From the NCBI RefSeq assembly GCF_014836335.1, contig NZ_JACSRA010000001.1, positions 203,868-267,867 of the forward strand: a stretch of DNA of 64,000 bases, written 5' to 3'. Made by a program: the position numbers and the translations under genes. Under the pieces are notes generated by a model, which worked only from the letters and a program-made list of their open reading frames with translations, had not been told where the DNA came from and did not search any database. Origin of the DNA: Clostridium cibarium. GTDB lineage: Bacteria; Bacillota; Clostridia; Clostridiales; Clostridiaceae. Shown one piece after another: positions 25,907-34,341 of the stretch (position 1 is its first letter; every line of letters starts with the position of its first letter).

Positions 25907-26099
25907 AAATACAATCAATTCCCAACATGCCGTTTGCTTATACATTCATACCTGCGCCTCGCAGGTGGGTTAAGCTCATCTTACTTCAGCCATCTTCTAA
26001 CAAAACGGAAGCTCGACATCCATAAAACTGTTGCAAATCCCGTATATAATATGTAGGTTGAACATAGTAAGCTAGGCGTACATCTCAGGATCTCTTTAT
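25875..26099 (-). ncRNA. ssrS: 6S RNA
   Basis: A non-coding stretch with a strong promoter and a terminator about 225 nt apart. The 5' part of the minus-strand RNA reads ATCCTGAGATGTACGCC, then TAGCTTACTATGTTCAACC, close to the start of Bacillus 6S RNA (CCUGAUGUG...GUACACCUAAG...UGUUGAAC). Internal G+C-rich hairpins such as ACCTGCGAGGCGCAGGT are present. 6S RNA mimics an open promoter and sequesters sigma-A RNA polymerase in stationary phase. The identification rests on remembered similarity and layout; a covariance-model search would settle it. Confidence 0.72.
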
Positions 26100-26105
26100 G
26101 TTTCT

Positions 26106-26133
26106 ATTATAACATATAATTTATACAATGCAA
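26106..26133 (-). promoter_or_regulatory. Promoter of 6S RNA
   Basis: Minus-strand -35 TTGCAT (26128-26133), 16-bp spacer, perfect -10 TATAAT (26106-26111); predicted start near 26099. Confidence 0.75.
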
Positions 26134-26147
26134 TATGCAATTCTTGC

Positions 26148-26543
26148 CTATAAGTAATCGTTTAATGCATCTTCCATATCCCATTCAAAAGTATTATTGC
26201 ATACTATAACTGCAAACTTAACATATTCAATATTATTAGCATGGCTAGTTATAACTTTCGAAAGACTTGAAGTTCCAAACTCTTCATTCATATCATCAAG
26301 TATTTCCTCTATATTGTCCTTAGCCACATCATATAAATATGAAAAATACCACTCTCTATACCACTCATTACTTTCTTCCTCTACGTCGCTTTCTTCATTA
26401 GCATATGACCTTGCTGCAGACATCTCTTCTTTGTCAAAATCATAAAAGAAGTTAAATACAACATAATTATCTTCGGATTTTATTTCCTTAATCTCTGATA
26501 TATCATTATCTTCTAAAAATTCTATAATTTCTGTGATTTCCAT
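26148..26543 (-). CDS. Acidic protein of unknown function
   Basis: A 131-aa, strongly acidic, soluble protein with no signal peptide or membrane helix. I do not recognise a family. Features seen are an N-terminal EITEIIEFLEDNDISEI, aromatic-rich EWYREWYFSYLYDVAKDNIEEIL, and a C-terminal half predicted as alternating helix and strand (EYVKFAVIVCNNTFEWDMEDAL). It follows the DUF1292 gene by 14 nt in the same orientation, so they are likely an operon. It is expected to be clostridia-specific. Confidence 0.75.
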   Translation of the reverse strand: MEITEIIEFLEDNDISEIKEIKSEDNYVVFNFFYDFDKEEMSAARSYANEESDVEEESNEWYREWYFSYLYDVAKDNIEEILDDMNEEFGTSSLSKVITSHANNIEYVKFAVIVCNNTFEWDMEDALNDYL

Positions 26544-26557
26544 TTGATCTATGCTCC

Positions 26558-26803
26558 TTAATAAATAAGTTTCTTATATTCCTTCTTAACTGCTAAAAAT
26601 TCTTTATCATCTTCCACCAAATTTAACTCTTCTTTTCCATCTACATTATCTATCCTAAAGACAAAAACATCCTCACTGTCTTTTTCTTCAAGTGGTGCTA
26701 ATAATAAATATTCTTTCTTTTCAACAAATATTCTAGCTACAGCTTCAAAATCTACCTTATTACCATTCTCATCTCTAAATGACATTATTTCTTTATCTTC
26801 CAA
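26558..26803 (-). CDS. DUF1292 family protein
   Basis: An 81-aa acidic protein starting at TTG (26803). It has the DUF1292 pattern: [30 protein letters not shown] followed by [26 protein letters not shown] and a basic C-terminal helix (two adjoining segments). In Firmicutes such proteins (YrzB type) often sit near the Holliday-junction resolvase YrrK, which is absent here. Function unknown. Confidence 0.85.
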   Translation of the reverse strand: MEDKEIMSFRDENGNKVDFEAVARIFVEKKEYLLLAPLEEKDSEDVFVFRIDNVDGKEELNLVEDDKEFLAVKKEYKKLIY

Positions 26804-26843
26804 TTATAGTTCACTTCTTTCTTAATAATAATTCTAATTAAAT

Positions 26844-26872
26844 AAGACACTTATTTAAAAATAAGTGTCTTT
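26844..26872. terminator. Terminator of the flavo-diiron protein gene
   Basis: AAGACACTTATTT (26844-26856) pairs with AAATAAGTGTCTT (26859-26871) around a very short loop. It lies 14 nt beyond the stop codon of the minus-strand flavo-diiron gene. Confidence 0.75.
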
Positions 26873-26885
26873 AATTACATACATT

Positions 26886-28061
26886 TTACATTAAACTAAT
26901 AAAATTCTCAACCATTTCATCTGCTTTTTTATAATCATCTTCTGATGGAACAAAATAAAACTTAAATCCTTCCTCCACTACCTTTAACTTTAACGACTTT
27001 AATCTTGCTGTTAGCATAGGAACTCCTTCACCGCTCCATCCATAGGATCCAAAGGCTAATGCAGCCTTACTTCTATTTATATTAACATTAACGAGAGATA
27101 ATAAATCCCAAGCAGGTTTTACCGCATCTGCATTTATTGTTGGTGATCCTATCATAAATCCTTTAGCTCTCTCAATTAATCTAACAGCTTCTTCAATCGA
27201 CATAGCTGTTATTTCATGAACATCTGCCTTATATCCCTTTTCTTCTAGCTTATTCCTCATGTAAATTGCTATATCTCCAGTGTTTCCATAAGCAGTTACA
27301 TAAAATATCTCTACTTTTTTAGGATCGATAGGTTCTTCTGAAGCCCATTCTCTATAATAGTCTAACGCTTTAGCTACATTCTCTCCTTGATGGACTGGTC
27401 CATGACTTGTAGCCATCATATCAATTTCTAAATCCTTTATCTTTTCAAGTCCCTTCAAAACATATGGCTTGAAAGGTCCCATTATACAATCAAAGTAATA
27501 TTTCATTTCATCTAAATAATCGTCTGCTACAAGATCTTTAATTGATTTTTCAGGACAATAATGACACCCAGTAAAATCACAGGTAAATAATAATTTCTTT
27601 TCTTTAACATAAGTAAACATAGTGTCAGGCCAATGTAGATTTGGTGCTTTTATAAATTGCAATGTATTATTCCCAATATTTACATCTTCATCAGCTTCTA
27701 ACCCATTAAAGGGTTCATTCACTATATTTTTTAAGAAATTTAAAGCCATTTTAGTCCCTATGACTGTAGCTTCTGGATAATCTTTAAGTAACATCTTTAC
27801 AGTACCGCTATGGTCTAGTTCAGTATGTTGCACTACTATATAATCTACCTTTTTTTCTCCAATAATATCTTTTAAACTTTTTTTATAATCTTCATAAAAT
27901 CCATTTTTACAACTATCTATTATTACTACTTTTTCATCATTTATTACATATGAATTATAAGTAGTTCCTCTTTTTGTTTCCATTATAATATCAAAAATTT
28001 TCAATTCCGGATCTTTTACTCCAATCCAATAAATATCATCATTCAATTTCTCTGCTGACAT
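26886..28061 (-). CDS. fprA: Flavo-diiron protein (FprA-type)
   Basis: A 391-aa oxygen- or nitric-oxide-reducing enzyme that protects anaerobes. The start at 28061 is used; the ATG at 28082 lies upstream of the AGGAGG site. The N-terminal beta-lactamase-like domain (about 1-245) carries the diiron ligands in HTELDHSG, a later LHWPDTM His, TCDFTGCHY and ATSHGPVH. The C-terminal flavodoxin domain (about 250-391) has [12 protein letters not shown] for FMN phosphate, then [15 protein letters not shown] and [12 protein letters not shown]. There is no fused rubredoxin, so a separate electron donor is needed. It appears monocistronic. Confidence 0.95.
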   Translation of the reverse strand: MSAEKLNDDIYWIGVKDPELKIFDIIMETKRGTTYNSYVINDEKVVIIDSCKNGFYEDYKKSLKDIIGEKKVDYIVVQHTELDHSGTVKMLLKDYPEATVIGTKMALNFLKNIVNEPFNGLEADEDVNIGNNTLQFIKAPNLHWPDTMFTYVKEKKLLFTCDFTGCHYCPEKSIKDLVADDYLDEMKYYFDCIMGPFKPYVLKGLEKIKDLEIDMMATSHGPVHQGENVAKALDYYREWASEEPIDPKKVEIFYVTAYGNTGDIAIYMRNKLEEKGYKADVHEITAMSIEEAVRLIERAKGFMIGSPTINADAVKPAWDLLSLVNVNINRSKAALAFGSYGWSGEGVPMLTARLKSLKLKVVEEGFKFYFVPSEDDYKKADEMVENFISLM

Positions 28062-28142
28062 ATGATTACCTCCTAATAACAATTCTCTCTTAATAAATTA
28101 TACTAGTTTTGGTTTCTACTTACAAGCTAATTGAATTGTTTT

Positions 28143-30428
28143 TTAACAACTTTTATTAATTAAATATGAAATTTTTTCATTTTCAATTATATACTCTAAG
28201 TGTAGAGCTCTAGTAAGAGCTACGTACAATAATCTTTCATCTAATAGATTTTCTCCATAATTTTCTTCACTTGGATTTAATATAATCGTACAATCAAATT
28301 CTAACCCTTTAGTTATATATGAAGGTAATATTATTAATTCTTCAGAAACTTCTTTCTCTTTACCTTTAATTAATTGGAATTTATATTTGCTCTTCTTTTT
28401 AAGATATTGGGATAATTCTAACGCCTCTTCGCTATTTTTAGTTATAATCGCAACTGTATTTTTTCCTTTTTCTTTCACTTCGTCTATTATACTATCTAGA
28501 ACACTTGCATATTCTTCTTCAGAATCAACTTTTATTGTCTTAGGTTTTTCTCCATGTCTCAGAACTGGTTTTGCATTCTTGAGCCCTAAGTTTTGCGCGA
28601 GTAATGCTTTTTCAGCAAAATCAATTATTTCAACAGTAGATCTATAACTTTGTGTTAATTGTATATATGTAGCTTCTCCATTAAATAAACCTTTAGTTAT
28701 ATCTTCCCAAGTCTTTACTCCCTTATAATAATATATTCCTTGAGCTAAATCTCCAACTAAAGTTAAAGAATTTCCCTTTGAAAGTTTATTAACAAGAAAA
28801 ATTTGAAACGGACTATAGTCTTGTGCCTCATCAACTACAATATGCTTGAATTTCTCCTTTTCCTCTATACCTTCTAATAAAACTCTTATATATAAAAGGG
28901 CTGCTAAATCATCTTCATCAATTATATTCTTTTCATAATTTGAATTAAACTCTCCTCTCATATAGTCTGCCAAAATTTCAGGAATTTTATCATCCGTTGC
29001 TATACTAAATAATTCTTCATCATTGAAAAAATTATAATAAATATCTTTTGAACTTATTCCTCTCCAATTTTTAAAATATAAATTAAATTCTTTTTTCAAA
29101 TTTTTATTTATATTATCTTTTATAGCATCCCTTGCATCATATATTGCTATAAGTTTTTTTCTTCTCTCCTCAGAATCTTCTAATTCAGCCTTTACATCTT
29201 TAATTTTAAAATTCCATTCTGTATCTATTTTATTTAAGATTTGAGCTAATCTTTCCCTTATTTTAAGATTAAGATATCTTTTTATTTCATCTTTTCTCTT
29301 ATTTATTGGGTATGACTTTAAATCTTTAAGATACAATCTAATTATCTCTTTTTTACTAAAGATTACTTCCCCTTCAATTGTAATGTCATGTATATCTAGC
29401 GCTCTACTTTCAACAAGTGCAATATATCTATCTATCATGGTTTTGTAAACCAAAGTTCCCTTAACCTTACTAGAATTAACTATTAATTTACGTTTTTCTT
29501 CATTTTTTTCTTCTAATATACTTTTCAACTTTTCATCTTTGTTATATATTTTCCCATTCATTTTAAGCTTAGATAGTACCAAGTCTTCAAAAGTATTTTG
29601 CTTAACCTTATCAGCACCTAAACTTGGTAAAATATCTGAAATATAATCCAAAAAAAGTTTATTTGGAGCTAATACTAAGATATCTTCTCCCTGCATAGTT
29701 TCTCTATATCTATAAATTAAATATGCAAGTCTATGAAGTGCAATTGTTGTTTTACCAGAACCTGCTGATCCCTGAACTATAATAGGCAGATTTTTAGGCC
29801 ATCTTATAATGTCATTTTGTTCTTTTTGTATAGTTGCAACTACTTCCTTAAGCTTCTTCCCCCTACTCTCTTCTAAGTTAACTTTAAGAAACTCGTCGAC
29901 AAGTTCTGTGCCCTCCTCCCCATTTATCATAAGTTCGTTTAAACCTTCATCAAAAAGTTCTTTTATTTTTCCATCTTCAAATAGAAACTTTCTTTTTAGA
30001 TTAAGCTCTCCTTCAATAATTCCAGCTGGTGCTTTATAGAAAGCTTCTCCACCTGTTCCACTATAATAAAGGTCAGCAACAGGTGCTCTCCAGTCTACAA
30101 CTACCTCTTCACCTTTTTTTATATTACTAATACCTTTTTTACCTATATATATGCTTTCCCCAAGTCCTCTATATTCCCTAAAATCAACTCTTCCAAAGTA
30201 AGGTTCTTCTAATGCATCTTCGTAGCTGTTTATTTCTCTTGTTAAAACTTCATAAATCTTTTCGGTAGTTTCTTTTTCCTCACTATAACTTCCCTTAGCT
30301 TCTTTACTCAAAGCTTTAACTCTCTTCTCTATATCTTTTATATTTGATTTTTTTTCTTCAATTTCTTCTTTAATTAACTTTCTTTTTTTTAGAAGAACTT
30401 CATTTTCCTCTTTCATATTTTTATTCAT
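28143..30428 (-). CDS. helD: HelD-like superfamily 1 helicase
   Basis: 761 aa. An N-terminal coiled coil (about 1-75) is followed by the HelD motif segment PYFGRVDF, then IYIGKKGIS, VVDWRAPVADLYYSG and NLKRKFLFEDGKI. Walker A is GSAGSGKTTIALHRLAYLIY (about residues 220-240). Walker B/motif II is IVVDEAQDYSPFQIFL, motif III LVGDLAQGIYYYKG, motif IV QSYRSTVEI, and the C-terminal motifs ITKGLEFDCTIIL and LLYVALTRALH close the protein. Bacillus HelD binds RNA polymerase and recycles stalled complexes. The long N-terminal arm and central insertion fit this rather than UvrD/PcrA. Confidence 0.92.
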   Translation of the reverse strand: MNKNMKEENEVLLKKRKLIKEEIEEKKSNIKDIEKRVKALSKEAKGSYSEEKETTEKIYEVLTREINSYEDALEEPYFGRVDFREYRGLGESIYIGKKGISNIKKGEEVVVDWRAPVADLYYSGTGGEAFYKAPAGIIEGELNLKRKFLFEDGKIKELFDEGLNELMINGEEGTELVDEFLKVNLEESRGKKLKEVVATIQKEQNDIIRWPKNLPIIVQGSAGSGKTTIALHRLAYLIYRYRETMQGEDILVLAPNKLFLDYISDILPSLGADKVKQNTFEDLVLSKLKMNGKIYNKDEKLKSILEEKNEEKRKLIVNSSKVKGTLVYKTMIDRYIALVESRALDIHDITIEGEVIFSKKEIIRLYLKDLKSYPINKRKDEIKRYLNLKIRERLAQILNKIDTEWNFKIKDVKAELEDSEERRKKLIAIYDARDAIKDNINKNLKKEFNLYFKNWRGISSKDIYYNFFNDEELFSIATDDKIPEILADYMRGEFNSNYEKNIIDEDDLAALLYIRVLLEGIEEKEKFKHIVVDEAQDYSPFQIFLVNKLSKGNSLTLVGDLAQGIYYYKGVKTWEDITKGLFNGEATYIQLTQSYRSTVEIIDFAEKALLAQNLGLKNAKPVLRHGEKPKTIKVDSEEEYASVLDSIIDEVKEKGKNTVAIITKNSEEALELSQYLKKKSKYKFQLIKGKEKEVSEELIILPSYITKGLEFDCTIILNPSEENYGENLLDERLLYVALTRALHLEYIIENEKISYLINKSC

Positions 30429-30663
30429 AACTTACCTCAATATTTATTTTTTTGTGTTTCATATTGTAATTTTTTTACTTTTACACAAATACTTATTATA
30501 TTTGTTTTAAACATAACTAATTTAAAATTATAATATAAAAATATCGCAAATTCAATTTGGAATATTACGATATTCCTAAGCAATTGCTTTTGCATTCATC
30601 ATAGCTTCTATCCTATAAAAAAATTTACAACAAGGTCATCATACCATATTTTGTATATAAAAA

Positions 30664-30697
30664 TAAAGCCATGTATAAAATCTTATTCATGACTTTA
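30664..30697 (-). terminator. Weak terminator-like hairpin after niaX
   Basis: AAAGCCATG (30665-30673) and CATGACTTT (30688-30696) form an interrupted stem on the 3' side of the minus-strand ECF S-component gene. The U-run is weak. Confidence 0.4.
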
Positions 30698-30710
30698 CTT
30701 GAAAAATATT

Positions 30711-31244
30711 TTAAGTTAATTGCTTTGTTATAACTTCATTAAAAGTATTATAAATGCTTTTTCTTCTAGCCTTAGCAATTGCCTTTACAATAGCATAAGC
30801 AATTGTACTATCAACAGCATGATGTATAATTGTCCCTACACACACTACTACTAGTAATTGATAAACATTAAACCCTACAAAAGGTATAACTACTAAAGCT
30901 TCCCCTATACCATGAATCGGAGCTGTAAATATTGATGCCTTAACATAACTTCTACTTCTCTTTATTATTATTGCACCAACAAGCCCTACCAAAATGTGTA
31001 TCGCCGCTCTAAAAACTATAGGCATTGGTAATCCTGTGAATAGAAAACCAACAACTGATCCTACACCTACTACAACTGCTACCATAGGTGAAACTAACAT
31101 TGCAATAAACATTGGTACATGAGAAGCCACAGTTGCGCTAAATGGTGGAATTATTACCCTTAAAAATGAAAACTGCACTGGAATTATTATAGCTAACGCT
31201 GTCAATAAAGCTGCATATATCATTTCTTTTGTTCTACTATTCAT
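30711..31244 (-). CDS. niaX: ECF transporter S component, probably niacin (NiaX-like)
   Basis: A 177-aa membrane protein with about six helices. The segment PPFSATVASHVPMFIAMLVSPMVAVVVGVG (two parts) and the opening NSRTKEMIYAALLTALAIIIP match NiaX-type niacin S components. FRAAIHILVGLVGAII and IHHAVDSTIAYAIVKAIAK complete it. It would use an ECF ATPase/EcfT module encoded elsewhere. It is monocistronic behind a promoter overlapped by two direct repeats, which would fit a dedicated repressor such as NiaR; substrate and regulator are inference. Confidence 0.8.
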   Translation of the reverse strand: MNSRTKEMIYAALLTALAIIIPVQFSFLRVIIPPFSATVASHVPMFIAMLVSPMVAVVVGVGSVVGFLFTGLPMPIVFRAAIHILVGLVGAIIIKRSRSYVKASIFTAPIHGIGEALVVIPFVGFNVYQLLVVVCVGTIIHHAVDSTIAYAIVKAIAKARRKSIYNTFNEVITKQLT

Positions 31245-31263
31245 ATACTCATCACCTCATTAA

Positions 31264-31308
31264 TGTATATACACCAGTATACTTTATCTTGCCCTTTATG
31301 TAAACACC
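31264..31308 (-). promoter_or_regulatory. niaX promoter overlapped by two direct repeats
   Basis: Minus-strand -35 TTTACA (31299-31304), 17-bp spacer, -10 TATACT (31276-31281). The 12-mer GGTGTTTACATA (31297-31308) covers the -35 box. A second copy, GGTGTATATACA (31264-31275), abuts the -10 box on the transcript side. The arrangement suits repressor binding. Confidence 0.6.
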
Positions 31309-31464
31309 TTTAACTTATCCATTTTACACCAATACTTTCTTTTAATGATTAACCTAATTATTACAGGTACTGATTTCCCAGGAAATAAATTTTTTCTATT
31401 TTCTTCGATAGTTTCATCAATTAAATTTTCAAAAAACTTATCAATATTTTGTTCTTTATAGCAT

Positions 31465-31495
31465 AAATACCTAAGGACTTCGCCCTTAGGTATTT
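31465..31495 (-). terminator. Terminator of metF-luxS
   Basis: AAATACCTAAGG (31465-31476) pairs with CCTTAGGTATTT (31484-31495), 7-nt loop. It lies about 25 nt past the luxS stop. Confidence 0.75.
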
Positions 31496-31520
31496 ATAGT
31501 TTCTTAATTTTAAATAGTTT

Positions 31521-31976
31521 TTATTCACCAAATATGTTTAAAGAAAAACCTCTATCTAATGCTTCTTTTACATATTCCTTAGCTCCAAATAGTGATAAAT
31601 CTCTGTAATTTCCACATTGTATATCATTTGCTGCTGGAATCTCTTTAGCCTTTAAAACTTCCTTTAAAGAACTTTCTAATGCTTCTTTAATTTCAGCAGC
31701 CTCCCTATCTCCCCATATACTTAAATAGAATCCTGTTCTACATCCCATTGGAGATAAATCAATTATTCCATCTAATCTTCCTCTAAGTTCATGTGCTAAT
31801 AAATGTTCAAGTCCATGCATGGCTGCTGTTCCAAAAGCTTCTTTATTAGGTTGAAGGAATCTTAAATCAAATTTTGTAACTTTGTCCCCTTTTGGTCCAT
31901 CTAATAAACAACACTTTCTTATATAAGGTGCTTTTACCTTTCTGTGATCTAATTCAAAACTTTCTACTTTTTCCAT
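31521..31976 (-). CDS. luxS: S-ribosylhomocysteine lyase
   Basis: A 151-aa metalloenzyme that splits S-ribosylhomocysteine into homocysteine and DPD, the precursor of autoinducer-2. Metal ligands are His54 and His58 in HGLEH, with catalytic Glu57, and Cys79 in PMGCRTGFY. The N-terminal SFELDHRKVKAPYIR is typical. It follows metF by 17 nt, so homocysteine recycling and methyl supply for its remethylation are encoded together, downstream of a SAM riboswitch. Confidence 0.97.
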   Translation of the reverse strand: MEKVESFELDHRKVKAPYIRKCCLLDGPKGDKVTKFDLRFLQPNKEAFGTAAMHGLEHLLAHELRGRLDGIIDLSPMGCRTGFYLSIWGDREAAEIKEALESSLKEVLKAKEIPAANDIQCGNYRDLSLFGAKEYVKEALDRGFSLNIFGE

Positions 31977-31993
31977 TTTTACATTCTCCTATC

Positions 31994-32875
31994 TTAATAA
32001 ACTTTATTTTCTGTAGCTAAAATAGTTTCAATACTTCCACTAATCTTTTTGGCTAAATATGAATTATTCATAACATATAGATGTATTCCATCAACTCCAG
32101 TAGATATAAGATCTACGATTTGCTCTACTGCGTATGCTATTCCAGCCTCTCTTAAAGCTTCTGGATTATATTCATATTTATCCATGATTTTAGTGAACTT
32201 CTTTGGGAGTGATGCTCCACTTAATGAAACCATTCTCTCTATTTGCTTTTTATTTGTAACTGGCATAATTCCAGCTTCAATTGGTATTTTTATATTTGCA
32301 GCTTTTACTTTATTAAGAAAATCATAATATAAGTTATTATCAAAAAATAACTGAGAAATAAAATAAGCGGCCCCAGCTTCTTCTTTTCTCTTCATATTTT
32401 CAATTTCTTTTAGCATACCTTTATTTTCAATATGCCCTTCTGGATAACAAGCTGCTGCAATATTAAAATCATTGTATTTGTTAATGTTTTTAATAATTTC
32501 TGAAGCATATTTAAATTCTCCCTTCATTTGTCCATCAGCTGGTATATCTCCTCTTAATGCAAGTACATTTTCGATATTATTATTCTTCAGGGAATTTAAA
32601 TAGTACTCTATATCTTCTTTAGATGAATTAATACAAGTTAAATGCGCTACAGCTTCTATACCATATTTATTCTTTACCAATGAAGATAATTCTATCGTTT
32701 TATTATCAGTTATACTTCCTCCAGCACCATATGTAACACTAATATAGTCTGGATTCAATCCCTTTAACTCTTCTAATGTTCTATAAATAGTCTCAACCGA
32801 TGATGTCGTTTTAGGAGGAAATATTTCAAAAGAAAAAACAGTTTTTTTATTTTCAAATATTTCGCCTATCTTCAT
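31994..32875 (-). CDS. metF: Methylenetetrahydrofolate reductase
   Basis: A 293-aa flavoprotein that reduces 5,10-methylene-THF to 5-methyl-THF, the methyl donor for methionine. Signatures are FSFEIFPPKTTSSVE near the start, PDYISVTYGAGGS, AHLTCINSSKEDIE, VLALRGDIP, AACYPEGH, KEEAGAAYFISQLFFDN and GIMPVTNKKQIERM. Length matches bacterial MetF without a C-terminal regulatory domain. It is the first gene after the SAM-I riboswitch and co-transcribed with luxS. Confidence 0.97.
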   Translation of the reverse strand: MKIGEIFENKKTVFSFEIFPPKTTSSVETIYRTLEELKGLNPDYISVTYGAGGSITDNKTIELSSLVKNKYGIEAVAHLTCINSSKEDIEYYLNSLKNNNIENVLALRGDIPADGQMKGEFKYASEIIKNINKYNDFNIAAACYPEGHIENKGMLKEIENMKRKEEAGAAYFISQLFFDNNLYYDFLNKVKAANIKIPIEAGIMPVTNKKQIERMVSLSGASLPKKFTKIMDKYEYNPEALREAGIAYAVEQIVDLISTGVDGIHLYVMNNSYLAKKISGSIETILATENKVY

Positions 32876-32891
32876 ATAAATGCCCCCTTTA

Positions 32892-32924
32892 ATAAAAAAT
32901 ACCTAAAGGTTATCCTTTAGGTAT
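32892..32924 (-). terminator. Riboswitch-controlled terminator before metF
   Basis: Minus-strand stem TACCTAAAGG/CCTTTAGGTA (32900-32909 with 32914-32923) followed by TTTTTTATT. It lies between the SAM-I aptamer and the metF ribosome site and is the likely expression platform. Confidence 0.85.
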
Positions 32925-32949
32925 AATAAATTTCTACACTATAATAACC

Positions 32950-33054
32950 CTTATCTTTCAGCTTTGCTGCAGGATTTAGCACCATCATACACATATTACA
33001 TATATATTGGTTGCCGGGTTTCACTGGGCCAGTCCCTCCACCTCTCATGATAAG
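32950..33054 (-). promoter_or_regulatory. SAM-I (S-box) riboswitch
   Basis: The minus-strand RNA begins CTTATCATGAGAGGTGGAGG and continues GGGACTGGCCC, GAAACCCGGCAACC, GGTGCTAAATCCTGC and ends GAAAGATAAG. CTTATC and GATAAG form the closing P1 stem. This is the standard S-box consensus. When SAM is high, the terminator just downstream should form and switch off metF-luxS. Confidence 0.96.
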
Positions 33055-33111
33055 ATAAATATTAATTTATAGTTATTATAATATACTATTTATACAATTT
33101 TGTAAATATAA

Positions 33112-34062
33112 TTATTTTTTTATCAACAGTAGCAATATAGATAATCCACTGCATATAAAACTTATTGCTAGTATAAGTGTAACTATTTGATTTATACTAA
33201 GTCCTCTTTCCTCTAGTCTAAAATGCATTTGACTTCTATCAGCTTGATATACAGGTTTTCCTTCACGGAATCTTTTAAATATGACAAATAAATTGTCAAA
33301 TATAGGAACTGCCAATGCCAATATTGGCAAAAACAAACTTAAAACAGTAGCTTGCTTAAAAGCACCATCAATAGCTATAATACTTAATAGAAACCCTATA
33401 AGATTAGCACCAGAATCCCCCATAAATATTCTTGCTGGATGCCTATTGTAAACTAAGAATCCTAAAATTGCTCCTGCCAGTATAATTGAAAATTGAGCTG
33501 ATACTCCTTGTCCAAGTATTATTGCAGCAAAAAAGAATGTAACCGAAGAAATTAATGATATTCCTCCTGCTAATCCATCCATACCATCTGACCAATTTAT
33601 TACCGTAGTAACGCCAAATATCCATGTAATAGTTAATAAAAATTGTATAGTTCTCGATAGCAATATATATTCCCCTGAAAATGGATTTCTAAATCCCTCA
33701 AAAACTATACCAGCTTTAAATACTAAAACTGCAGCTAAAACCTGAATTATTAATCTTGGATATATAGGAAATTCTCTCCCTTTAGTTTTAAAATAATCAT
33801 CTACTACACCAATTAAAAATATTAATGTTGCTGAAATAAATATCCATAGTTCTTCATGTCTATCATCATTAATTGTTAAAAAATATACTATAAAAAAACC
33901 TATATAAATCCCAAGTCCACCACAAAGTGGTATTGGTCCTCTATGCTTTTTTCGCTCAGTTGGCTTATCTGTAAATTCCAATTTATGAGCCACCTTCATT
34001 ATAGGTGGAGTAATTAAGAAAACAATTAAGAAAGTACTTATCAGCGTTATTAAATATTGCAT
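33112..34062 (-). CDS. Undecaprenyl-phosphate sugar-1-phosphate transferase (TagO/WecA-type)
   Basis: A 316-aa integral membrane enzyme of the MraY/WecA family with about ten helices. Conserved cytosolic motifs are DKPTERKKHRGPIPLCGG near the N-terminus, GVVDDYF, INWSDGMDGLAGG, FMGDSGANLIGFLLS and a C-terminal SQMHFRLEERG with the His-rich loop. It transfers GlcNAc-1-phosphate (usual) to undecaprenyl phosphate, starting teichoic acid or other cell-wall polymer synthesis. No polymer biosynthesis genes follow here. The gene is single and lies upstream of the metF unit on the same strand. Confidence 0.93.
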   Translation of the reverse strand: MQYLITLISTFLIVFLITPPIMKVAHKLEFTDKPTERKKHRGPIPLCGGLGIYIGFFIVYFLTINDDRHEELWIFISATLIFLIGVVDDYFKTKGREFPIYPRLIIQVLAAVLVFKAGIVFEGFRNPFSGEYILLSRTIQFLLTITWIFGVTTVINWSDGMDGLAGGISLISSVTFFFAAIILGQGVSAQFSIILAGAILGFLVYNRHPARIFMGDSGANLIGFLLSIIAIDGAFKQATVLSLFLPILALAVPIFDNLFVIFKRFREGKPVYQADRSQMHFRLEERGLSINQIVTLILAISFICSGLSILLLLIKK

Positions 34063-34172
34063 ATTAAATCTACTCCTTAAACTTATCTGTCCTTTTTCTT
34101 TTATTGTCCTATATGAATTATACTATTATCGACTTTTTTTAGCAATTACAAAAATATTAAAATGCATCTATA

Positions 34173-34202
34173 TTGGCAAAACATCTACAAATATGTTATT
34201 AT
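34173..34202 (+). promoter_or_regulatory. Promoter of the antiporter leader
   Basis: -35 TTGGCA (34173-34178), 18-bp spacer, -10 TATTAT (34197-34202). This gives an untranslated leader of roughly 130 nt before the antiporter start codon. Confidence 0.5.
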
Positions 34203-34208
34203 ATCAAA

Positions 34209-34322
34209 AGAAGATTTTAGTAGCAAAACATTATATTTTTATTTTACGGTTGAACATTTTTTTGATTCAAGATAATCTGACTTTCAGGGTGGGAAGTCCT
34301 TAGGGACTTTCTGCCTTTTTTT
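34209..34322 (+). promoter_or_regulatory. Switch-like leader with terminator, candidate ion riboswitch
   Basis: The leader ends in a terminator: GGGTGGGAAGTCC (34287-34299) pairs with the segment GGGACTTTCTGCC (34303-34315, several G-U pairs), then a T7 run. The segment GACTTTC occurs twice (34279-34285 and 34305-34311). Both copies can pair with the single intervening GGGAAGTC (34291-34298), so two mutually exclusive stems are possible. A small CTGA-CTT-TCAG hairpin (34277-34287) precedes it. This is the logic of a transcriptional riboswitch. Its position before a Na+/H+-type antiporter suggests an ion sensor, for example the Na+-I (DUF1646) class; I cannot confirm the class. Confidence 0.6.
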
Positions 34323-34341
34323 ATTTTAATGGAGGTGTATT

